Assembly (NCBI RefSeq): GCF_013426205.1
Contig: NC_089424.1
Coordinates: forward strand, 1,488,001 to 1,552,000
Direction of reading: 5' to 3'
DNA from: Metarhizium brunneum
Taxonomy: Eukaryota; Ascomycota; Sordariomycetes; Hypocreales; Clavicipitaceae
Length of the DNA: 64,000 nt
Made by a program: the position numbers and the translations under genes. The notes beneath the pieces were generated by a model. The model ran no database searches. It saw nothing but the letters and a program-made list of their open reading frames with translations, and had not been told where the DNA came from. Of the stretch, positions 56,458 through 64,000 are shown one piece after another (positions within the stretch are counted from its first letter, which is position 1; every line of letters begins with the position of its first letter).

Positions 56458-57585
56458 TTCGAACCCTAGCAGCCGTAGCCCTCAATAGTTCAATCGCTGG
56501 ACGTATATTGCTTTGAGTCCGCCTTGCTTGGTAGAGAGGGTGCGTGAGGCGGATTCACGGCAAGTCGTAAAGAGTGCGGGTGATGCCCGCGACTATGCCG
56601 TGATGACGGGTGAGTCGCGTGAAATTTTGTTTCTTGAATAAAAAACAAAACAAAACAAAATATAAACGGACAATAAGACAAAAAGTCCTTGAGCCGTGTA
56701 TGCCAATGATAGCCACTAGCCGGCGTATTGTTCAGACACCATAGAAATGGAAATATGCAGGAATTTGGTGCAGGGTACTCGACTCTTCACCAGTCAAGCG
56801 ATGGTCGGCCGTGGTTCACGTCTCGAGTCACGGCCCAAAGTCTGGCTCTATTTACCGGATGCGGGTGGTCGCGTCTAGCGCGTCTACCCGCATCACCGCG
56901 TAAAGCCGCGACTGGCGAATATGATTGGCTGCCCTGCACCGTTCAGTGGCTCATTATGGAGCCAACAGTGGTTTCAGTGCCTGAAGCGAGTCCACGCAGC
57001 CGTGCGCGTCGATTGGTCTCACCGCTGGTTGACCCTCTGCGGCTACTTGCTAAATTCAACGTTGCTGCACCCCCCAGTCCGTCACCCCTCCGTTGCTGGG
57101 CAAACAGGAGAGCCTCCGGGCAACCACTTATTCCTCTGCGTCCTGTCGACTTGCCATAAAAACATGCATGGACACCGTGCCTTTTGAATTGAGAAATTAT
57201 CGCATCGCAAAAGGAAGGCTGGGGAATTGCATTATTTACCTATACTTGTCTTGGCTTTGCTTCATTTGGTCCTGCACTTCTGAATCGTTTTCCTCCAGCC
57301 CACACCTTTTGCCTCGCGCGTTCTTAGAGCTTCAACTCGACACGCACTCGCCCTCCACCACACCCCGTCCTACTTACCTTTAAGGGCTGGATTCCTCGGC
57401 TTCTGTCTCGGCCGTCTACTTCCTTACTTCTTCCCTAGTCAACGGATTTCCCACCCCCCCAAACTGTCAACTCCGTTCTCGTCGAAGCTGAGACTTTGAC
57501 CGCTAACGTCTTGGGACTATCTGCCGTTCAACACTCTGCCGAACTTCGTACAGAGCCTCGCCATTGTTTTCTTCTTGTAGTCTCG
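56458..57585. promoter_or_regulatory. divergent promoter CHK1/UBC11
   Basis: 1.1 kb between divergent genes. At 56858-56901 a 9-base inverted repeat (GATGCGGGT and ACCCGCATC) encloses two CGCGTC words, and a third CGCGT follows. CGCGT is ACGCG on the other strand, the core of the MluI cell-cycle box bound by MBF in yeasts. Near UBC11 the sequence becomes pyrimidine-rich (about 57270-57480), as expected around a transcription start. Confidence 0.5.
56858..56901. promoter_or_regulatory. CGCGT cluster inside a 9-base inverted repeat
   Basis: Arms are GATGCGGGT (56858-56866) and ACCCGCATC (56886-56894). CGCGT occurs at 56870-56874, 56879-56883 and 56897-56901. The spacing and the location between two cell-cycle genes make it a candidate MBF-type site cluster. 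Confidence 0.5.
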
Positions 57586-58303
57586 ATGACAATGGATTTC
57601 GCCACGGAGGATAACCAGAATTCTGCCCCTGGCAGTGTCCCTGCTACGAAGCTCAATACTTCGAGAAAGGGCCCAGATTCGCAGAGCGTTACCAAAAGGT
57701 ATGTTTCGTTCGCTACCCAAAATGGCCCTACTCGATACCAAGTCATGGTTGTTGCAAGCCAATCACGAAAGTAAACTATTAACACTCATATCCTGTTAGA
57801 TTGCAAACTGAGCTTATGCAGCTCATGACTTCGCCTGCTCCTGGTGTCTCCGCGTTTCCTTCCGCCGATGGCAATCTGCTGTCGTGGACGGCCACCATCG
57901 AGGGACCTGACGATACCCCCTACGCCGGCTTGACCTTCAAGCTGAGCTTCGCCTTTCCCTCCAACTATCCATATGCTCCCCCCACTGTCCTCTTCAAGAC
58001 GCCCATCTACCACCCCAACGTCGATTTCTCAGGCCGAATCTGTCTTGACATTCTTAAGGATAAGTGGACAGCTGCCTACAACATCCAGACTGTTCTCCTG
58101 AGCCTCCAAAGCCTGCTTGGCGAGCCCAATAAGTAAGTTGCCGCTTCTTCCATACTGACGAGGCCACTGTGAATTAATCCAATGCTGACTTTGATCACAG
58201 CTCCTCACCTTTGAATGGAGAAGCTGCTGAGCTGTGGGATTCAAATGCCGAAGAATTCAAGAAGAAGGTGATGGGGCGCCACCGAGACATTGAGGAGGAA
58301 TAG
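57586..58303 (+). CDS. UBC11: ubiquitin-conjugating enzyme E2 C (Ubc11/UBE2C)
   Basis: Exons 57586..57698, 57800..58132 and 58201..58303 give 182 residues; introns are GT-AG (101 and 68 bases). A disordered N-terminal extension (residues 1-37) precedes the UBC fold, as in UBE2C. The fold starts [10 protein letters not shown] and shows [23 protein letters not shown] at 109-111 and active-site Cys119 in [33 protein letters not shown] matches the UBE2C class closely. The C-terminal helix ends [10 protein letters not shown]. The enzyme charges ubiquitin for APC/C, so it is the functional partner of nearby APC11. A second in-frame ATG (57592) lies two codons downstream. CHK1 is divergent from it. 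Confidence 0.95.
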
Positions 58304-58944
58304 GACGCATACACTTGTTTTGTGCATTGGGAAATACCTTTTGTTGCATTTTGTCAATTCAGGAGAACTGGAGTCTTTTGGGAAGCATGCCTCGGTCAGG
58401 TTAATCATGGTACATTGGGTTTGCAGTTGAGTCTCTCCACGAAGCTACATTGGACGTTAGCTGGCAGTACACTTCTGGCTTGAGAGGGTGAAGCAGACCG
58501 AGTTCGTTGGCTCGAAGGAACGCTTCGGCCAACATTGATCCATGTCTTTTAGAGTGGGAGACGTATTTATCAATTTATCCCTCATGGGTAGCCGGACTTG
58601 TAGCTCTAACACGACAACCCTTTATTTTATATGTTGAATTTCGAAGTTTGACCCGGTGAAATATGATTCGCATTGCAATACATTTCACTAAATATCCTTG
58701 AAACAGCCGTGGGAATCAAATGTACTCATCACATTTAGGATGCCAACAACACCTCGACCATGACCCCGAACCCTCCTCTCTCAGGAAGCAGTAGAGGAAA
58801 AAACATCAGTCACATTTTGCCCTCAGTGTATATAATTTTTTTTCTTTTCCGCATGAAAAGCTAGAAAAAGCCCGGTTGCAACTCCAAAATGCCATGCCAC
58901 CTTTAGAACCAGTCCCAACTTCAGAGAAACATCCCTTTTCGCAT
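58304..58944. other. convergent spacer UBC11/RPL31
   Basis: About 640 bases between convergent stop codons. T-rich DNA near 58625 and 58835-58850 is consistent with 3' UTRs. No gene is seen. Confidence 0.5.
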
Positions 58945-59558
58945 TTATTCCTCAACAACGACCGTGGGAAGGCCCTTGGGGTTCTTGACATTCACAGCCT
59001 GAACGTAGCTGTACAGCTTCTCCTTGGCGTCCTCCTCATCATTTCGTCGTCGAGAGATCCGGACACGGAGTCTGAAGGGAACGCCCTTGATACCACACTC
59101 CCAGACCTTCTTGTTCAGCTGGGGATCCAGGCGAACATCGTTGGTGCCCTGTAGAATTTGCTCGGTCAGTACTTCTGCATGCGTTTAAAGAAGAAATGGA
59201 CAGATCTGTCTCCGGCGGACATGACGCTTTATAGTATAATGGCCGTTATGCGAGTATATCGTCTGTCCGTAGGATTGGATCGCAAATTCGTAGGAGAGGA
59301 GGAATCTAATCGTACCATAGCCTGGGTGGCGAAAGCCTTGATCTCCTTGATGGCACGGGGGGCTCTCTTCTTGAAGGTAACACCATGCAACTTTTCCAAC
59401 ACTGTTAGCCAAACATTGTTCCAAAACCGCTATTTGTCTTCGGTGACATCCATCGTCAAACGTACTCTCTTGTGGAGGTGGATGGTGTACTCGCGAGCGA
59501 CGACATCCGCAATGGCGGAGCGCTGGGCCTTGCCGGAGGTCTTCTTAGCGGACGACAT
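58945..59558 (-). CDS. RPL31: 60S ribosomal protein L31 (eL31)
   Basis: Three exons, 59558..59466, 59390..59316 and 59148..58945, encode 123 residues, the usual length. Both introns are phase 0 (GTACGT..AAAG, 75 bases; GTACGA..ACAG, 167 bases). Sequence landmarks are ADVVAREYTIHLHKR, GVTFKKRAPRAIKEIKAFA, GTNDVRLDPQLNKKVWECG, the basic stretch RLRVRISRRRNDEEDAKEK and YVQAVNVKNPKGLPTVVVEE. The protein sits at the rim of the nascent peptide exit tunnel. It is divergent from RAX1. Confidence 0.97.
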
Positions 59559-60447
59559 TTCTGAGGTCTGATGTCAGTTTTTTTTTTTTTTTCAATTCTC
59601 GTTGGCAGCGACTCGGAGTGACGATGAGGCGGGCTCAAGCATGAAGATGTTCAATAGCTGGAAGAAACTAAAGAACGAATTCAATCTCGCGCAAGAGGGT
59701 TGGGAAGAGAGTATTCTCTTTTGGGGGCACCGGTTCGTACCTGCGGATCGTCTCGTGGGATCTGGCGTTGAGGAGGTTGTGATGTCGGAGAGCCAAATTC
59801 CGCAAATTCTTTGTGCGTAGGGCAGGCTCGAATTGTGGTAGTGGGGAGTAGCGAGCCAATCATCTGGGATGGAGCCTTGGACAAGCTGGTTACATCACGT
59901 GATGCGGTACGTACCATCTGGGACCTTTTCTGCCGCCCAGGAACCATGGTGAACGAAAAGTGGGTTCTTATGTCCGAGGAGCAAATTAAATGGCTGAGAA
60001 CTTGGTTGGTAGATGAAGGGGCGTCGATCCACGTCAAACCAAGCCTGTTTACCAGTCACGACCTGATTCTTGAAGAGGTGCTCCCTGGAGACATCTGTGT
60101 TGTCCGACACCGAAGCCTGGGAGCTTCTGCGTAATCGAAGCCTCTCCTCTTGTCTCCTCTCATTCCCAATTACAAGACGACTAGCAACATCTGCCCGATT
60201 TCCGACGCCATTTCTCGTTTCTCATTACTCACGAGCTTTGCGCTGTTGCACGGACTCGGCACCAAGGACACCCTTTGCGTGTTTGATTGGCTCATTTTAG
60301 GGGTACAATCGTGAAACGTTGGGCAGACAAGTCGCTACGCTGGGTTTTCCCATCTCCAACACTCCCCCAGCCATTCGCCCGTCTGCATCATTCGAAAGTA
60401 TCCAGTCGCTCGCTACTCGTAGGCACGTTCAGCCGATAACTGTCAAC
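59559..60447. promoter_or_regulatory. divergent promoter RPL31/RAX1
   Basis: About 890 bases. Directly upstream of RPL31 is a run of T on the + strand (about 59578-59591). A 12-base palindrome CATCACGTGATG lies at 59893-59904. An open frame on + (59811-60134) lacks an ATG start and resembles no family; I do not call it a gene. Confidence 0.5.
59893..59904. promoter_or_regulatory. 12-base palindrome with CACGTG core
   Basis: CATCACGTGATG is a perfect palindrome whose centre TCACGTGA matches the consensus of Cbf1/bHLH factors in yeasts. It is 335 bases upstream of the RPL31 start and 544 upstream of RAX1. Confidence 0.6.
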
Positions 60448-61603
60448 ATGGCCGATAATGACCGCCTGGCGACGCCGCCGCATCTACCAGATGTGGCGAG
60501 AAATCGACTCCCGACGCTTTTTGAAGTGCTGAGCCGGCGAACGCTGCCACCGGTGGACTTGTTTTCATTCTACATTTATATGCGAGACCAACAGAGGTCA
60601 GTTGATTATCTCGATTTCTGGCTGGATGTCGCCCAACACATGTCGCTGTGCCGACACTATGTGCGCGAGCTGCGACGATCTGTTCTTGTTGCGACGCCGG
60701 ACATTGAGAAGACGAATTCAAAGCGATCATCGCAAATTCTGGAGAATATTGGGGATTTGGAATCGCGCCCAGCTGGACCGTCAATGTATTCGACCGAGAA
60801 GGAGAGGGACCAAGATGCTCAAATGTCAGCCTTTTTGCGCGAGGAACAGACCCAAGACTCCCCTCACAGTGGCTCTGGTATTGCCCGACCCAGCCCTCCC
60901 TTCAGCACGCCTCGCGATTTGACTGATTCGAACTCGCCATCTCATACTGTTGCCCGACAAGATATCAGAGCATCTGCGGAGAAGATCTTGTATACCTTCC
61001 TGCTTCCTGGGGCAGAGCGAGAAATTACCCTTCCCGGATCTATTACGCAAGATGTTACGACTGCCATTGAGGAATATGGCCGCGATGATCCAGAGGTGTT
61101 CGATGTTGCCAAAGACTACGTTTTCCAAGCTATGGAGCGGGATGCCTTTCCTGGGTTCTTGAGGATGAAGGCCCTGGGCAACTTGATTCCTCCTACTCTT
61201 GTGATGCGTCTTATCATTGGACTGGTTTCTATGTTTGGAGCGTTTTGGGCAGCATTCATTCTCATATTTCTGGACAAGTCTCGTCAGACGAGATGCTGGG
61301 TGCGTGCACTGTGGTTCTTTCTTCTTTCACATATAACCGAAACGGCTGCTAATGAATATGCAACAGCTCATACTGCCATTCACCGTTGGTGTCTATTTCT
61401 TATCCTCGTACCAATACTCGTTGGATCCGATCATGGCCCTCATTGGCTACAGTGAATACACGCCTTTTAATTTTTCGCGAATTCGAGAACCCTATGTTCG
61501 TCAGCTTCTTGCCAAGCGAGCCATGATGGTATTGGCCATTACCATTCTCATCGATGCGGCTCTTTGCGTTCTGTTTATTCTCGTACCAGGCAAGAGGCTG
61601 TGA
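60448..61603 (+). CDS. RAX1: RGS-like membrane protein Rax1
   Basis: Exons 60448..61299 and 61367..61603 give 362 residues; the 67-base intron (GTGCGT..ACAG, phase 0) joins QTRCW-LILPFTVGVYFL. The N-terminal part is RGS-like: LPTLFEVLSRRTLPPVDLF, FYIYMRDQ, VDYLDFWLDV, and after a Ser/Pro-rich insert the second half (EKILYTFLLPGAEREITLP, AKDYVFQAMERDAFPGFLR). Three hydrophobic segments follow: LIIGLVSMFGAFWAAFILIF, LPFTVGVYFLSSY and MVLAITILIDAALCVLFIL. This arrangement matches yeast Rax1, a plasma-membrane landmark for bud-site choice; in filamentous fungi it bears on polarity and development. The frame is open upstream to 60319 only by a TTG, so ATG 60448 is used. Confidence 0.9.
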
Positions 61604-62237
61604 ACCTTATTTGATATCCCACTGCAACCCCGGCCATGGAAATGACTGCTTTTTCTTTTCGCACTGGCTTGCTATTAATAAATAGTCAATTGGCATTGTC
61701 ATTTCTCAGACGTGGTGAGCCAGGACTAGAGATTTCTAATGACCGCGACGACTGAAGCCACCACGGTGGAATTTGTTCATTCTTTTCATATCTTCTCTAT
61801 ACATGTATGTATTCAGACAGGCACTGAGCTTTGGCGTTTGGCATGTTTCTCCGTTTGAGGCCAATCGGTCCATTTATTAAATATCCCCGTTTGAGGACTC
61901 CTTGTTTCCTTGTTTAGCCTGTTCCTTACCAAGCAAGTGTTTTACAATTATATATGTATGAAATCCCGCAGGGATATCTCTCTAGGCAGCATTTCCTTTA
62001 TACAAAGCGGCCAAAAAGTAAGCAAATCAACAAATCAAAGCAAGCTTGAGTGGACAATGGAGGGAAGATATCGCAGAGAATAAAAGTCTCTTGTTGTCTA
62101 TTATTATGTTTTTGTCTCGTCTACTTCGTGATACGGTGGTTTTGTAACCTTGGGGGAATGAACCATGCGCTATACCCGTGCGTGACATTGCATCGTATTC
62201 CATGACTTTCATTGATTTCTCATCGAGGAGAGGCCCT
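61604..62237. other. convergent spacer RAX1/CSN7
   Basis: About 630 bases between convergent stop codons, moderately AT-rich. No gene is seen. Confidence 0.5.
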
Positions 62238-63134
62238 TTACATCTTACGCTTACTCGACCGCTTCTTCTGCTCTTCGACAGCAGGAGGCTCATCTACATC
62301 CATTGTCTCCTCACTTGTGACATTGGTAGCGTCCACCATGGATCGCTTATTATAGCCTCTTCTGGGAAGGGCATCCCGTCCCGGCAAATCCTTCTTCTTA
62401 TCCGAGTCCCATGCTTCTGACACGAGGGCCTGGATCCTATGTTCTGCCGCCCTTTTTTCCTTTTCACGCGCCGCAGCAGCAGCGCGGATATTTCTAATTT
62501 GGGCTTCTAGATCACCTAGCGTGGAGGCGCATTTCTCTGACCAGTTGCTCAGGGCGGCAATCATGTCCGGGATGGACCCTGGCGAGAGGTCGCGCAGCGG
62601 TGCCACGCTGTTTACTTGTACTGCTTGACGGGCTGGGTCGAGAGTGGCGTGGAGTAAGCCGGCATATATGACGGTGACGACGAGCTCTTCCAGCTGCCTC
62701 GCTGATGTGAGCCCTAGCGCTTTCTGGAGGGCCTCGTATGACAGGTTTGACCTGTCTCGGGCGAGTGTGAGCAGAGAGAGTTGGCGGAGCTTGAGCGTCT
62801 GAGGCTCGCTCAGCGGTGGGAGATTGGGCGTGTCATGGTAGCTTTGGTACGTGCCGTACGAGAAGATTTGAAGGAGCGTCAGGTGGGATGCAAACTCGGG
62901 GTTTTGGGAGAGGGCTTGGATTTGTGGTTGTTGGAGGAGCTCTGCGAAGATGTAGGTGTTTGGGGAGGAGGTGGCTCGCGTGACGAGGTCGGCGGCGGCC
63001 CGGGGAGATGTGGCCGATTTGGAGAGGGCGAGGAACGGCTGTGGTGGAAATGTGCCTGTTAGTAAAATGATGCTGTAGATCCATACAACAAGGGGACCAA
63101 CCTCGAGGGTGTTCAAAGCCTTGGTTTGCTCCAT
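62238..63134 (-). CDS. CSN7: COP9 signalosome subunit 7 (PCI domain)
   Basis: Exons 63134..63102 and 63038..62238 give 277 residues; the first holds just 11 codons (MEQTKALNTLE) and the 63-base intron (GTTGGT..ACAG) leads to PFLALSKSATSPRAAADLVT, the characteristic fungal CSN7 beginning. The helical repeat part includes SSPNTYIFAELLQQPQIQAL. The PCI winged helix (about 125-180) has LTLARDRSNLSYEALQKALG, RQLEELVVTVIYAGLL and RQAVQVNSV. A coiled coil (about 205-225: LGDLEAQIRNI, AAAAREKEKRAAEHRIQAL) and a basic end (KKRSSKRKM) follow. CSN removes Nedd8 from cullins and controls development in fungi. ATG 63134 is chosen over an upstream GTG-opened frame. Confidence 0.94.
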   Translation of the reverse strand: MEQTKALNTLEVGPLVVWIYSIILLTGTFPPQPFLALSKSATSPRAAADLVTRATSSPNTYIFAELLQQPQIQALSQNPEFASHLTLLQIFSYGTYQSYHDTPNLPPLSEPQTLKLRQLSLLTLARDRSNLSYEALQKALGLTSARQLEELVVTVIYAGLLHATLDPARQAVQVNSVAPLRDLSPGSIPDMIAALSNWSEKCASTLGDLEAQIRNIRAAAAAREKEKRAAEHRIQALVSEAWDSDKKKDLPGRDALPRRGYNKRSMVDATNVTSEETMDVDEPPAVEEQKKRSSKRKM

Positions 63135-64000
63135 GGCAGCTCTGGGGTGCTCGGGGTCACTGGTCTTGACCTCCGGCCCGAGGCGACGCAGGCGTGAAGA
63201 AGGAGAGAAAGGTACTGGCGGCGGTGCGAGCACAGGACCCTGGTGGAGCTTGCAAAATAGCTACTATGAGGCAGGGCCGCAGGTGTGTGTCTGATGGGAG
63301 AGCTGAAACCCAATAGTTCTGTTCCTGGAATAGATGCGAGATCTCTGGGCGAAATGGGGTGACGGAGGCGGAAGATGCGGCGCCGTCCCTTGAGCGTATC
63401 AGACGTGTTTGAGGCCTCACAGACGTCCGCCAAGGGACGAGCAGCAGTGGTGTTTGTTGCAGGCGAGCCTCAGGCGGGGCACAGGCGGGGGGTCCAGCCA
63501 GTTGACCCAGTTCTGGTTCGGTTCTGGTTCGACTTGTCCAGTCAATGTGCTTTGACTGTCTGGTGAGCTGGAAGTGCACGGCCAACGGAATTGAGTTTTG
63601 AGAAATTAGAGGGTCGAAGGGGTTCTCGCTACAAGATCGCCCCAAATCCATTACTCATATACCTGGGTACTAGTACTAATGATGCCTATTCCCATCATAC
63701 GAGTGTTTATGTGAAAGTCTGGCGTGGCTTGGGCACGGAACCCAGACCGTGGGCTAAAGACGCCGATATTGAAGGTTGAGGAGGGACTCAAAGCAGCGGT
63801 ATGTACATGTGGAAACAAGCATTGTGATGTGGACAGTGGTAGTCGGTGTTTCGCACCATTTTTCTCGTTTCGTCACTCTGGATGACACACACACGATCGG
63901 CTAAACAGACCTCGTGCACTCGCCTGTCGCGAAAGAAACAGTCTCAAGATATGGACGGATCCAGGCAGTTGGCAGTGGTAGGCTGGCTGAACGGAATCAC
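63135..64000. promoter_or_regulatory. CSN7 upstream region
   Basis: About 870 bases to the window edge. The - strand frames at 63157-63651 and 63113-63433 show no recognisable domain. It should contain the CSN7 promoter, and possibly that of a gene outside the window. Confidence 0.4.

Noticed and set aside
59811..60134. 107-codon frame on + between RPL31 and RAX1
   Set aside because: It starts at TTG, and it lies in the promoter region shared by RPL31 and RAX1. No family is recognised.
1..64000. tRNA genes
   Set aside because: Several GGTTCGA-like words (for example near 31404, 48218 and 56458) were checked by eye, but none has an A box and acceptor stem at the right distance. A tRNAscan run would be decisive.
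1..64000. CRISPR array, biosynthetic gene cluster or viral insertion
   Set aside because: There are no regularly spaced direct repeats with unique spacers. No PKS, NRPS, terpene cyclase or capsid/polymerase-like frames were seen.

Overview
The window is nuclear DNA of a filamentous ascomycete (Pezizomycotina). The gene set and protein sequences look most like Hypocreales, in the Metarhizium/Pochonia/Cordyceps range; that placement is inference from sequence flavour, not a database search. Evidence for a filamentous fungus: spliceosomal genes with short introns (about 50-70 bases, GTANGT-type donors, CTAAC/CTGAC-like branch sites), single-copy housekeeping genes on both strands, divergent and convergent gene pairs, and several kilobases of DNA with no convincing gene. 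No bacterial operon, CRISPR array, transposon or secondary-metabolite cluster was seen.

Layout. 1-3540: no supported gene. 3541-24791: a dense block with NIPA-type magnesium transporter (-), uncharacterised 313-residue protein (+), NOP4 (-), condensin subunit YCG1 (+), GPI ethanolamine-phosphate transferase LAS21 (-), YBL028C/LLPH-like ribosome biogenesis protein (-), SIZ/PIAS SUMO ligase (+), TRAPP subunit TRS33 (+) and cytosolic-type malate dehydrogenase (-). 24792-44205: about 19.4 kb without a convincing gene. 44206-45467: a G1-type cyclin standing alone. 45468-50187: another 4.7 kb without a gene. 50188-63134: a second dense block with RPS2 (-), a two-domain rhodanese (-), APC11 (+), CHK1 (-), UBC11/UBE2C (+), RPL31 (-), RAX1 (+) and CSN7 (-).

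How the genes fit together. An unusual share act in cell-cycle control and chromosome or protein-modification biology: G1 cyclin, CHK1, the APC/C RING subunit APC11, the E2 that serves APC/C (UBC11), condensin YCG1, a SUMO E3 and a COP9 subunit. APC11, CHK1 and UBC11 are consecutive. A second theme is ribosome production (NOP4, the YBL028C-like protein, RPS2, RPL31). Exon structures were reconstructed by hand from splice sites, reading-frame continuity and family conservation; reading frames close exactly for all 18 genes.

The most noteworthy non-genic signals are: a 9-mer, TACTCCGTA/TACGGAGTA, found by eye at least 15 times and only outside genes; a 27-base dispersed repeat that ends in that 9-mer; the gene-empty tract around the cyclin with candidate upstream ORFs; a GC-AG intron in the cyclin; a three-base first coding exon in CHK1; a 12-base inverted repeat inside RPS2 intron 1; and a cluster of CGCGT boxes between CHK1 and UBC11. 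I did not find a clearly new multi-gene system.
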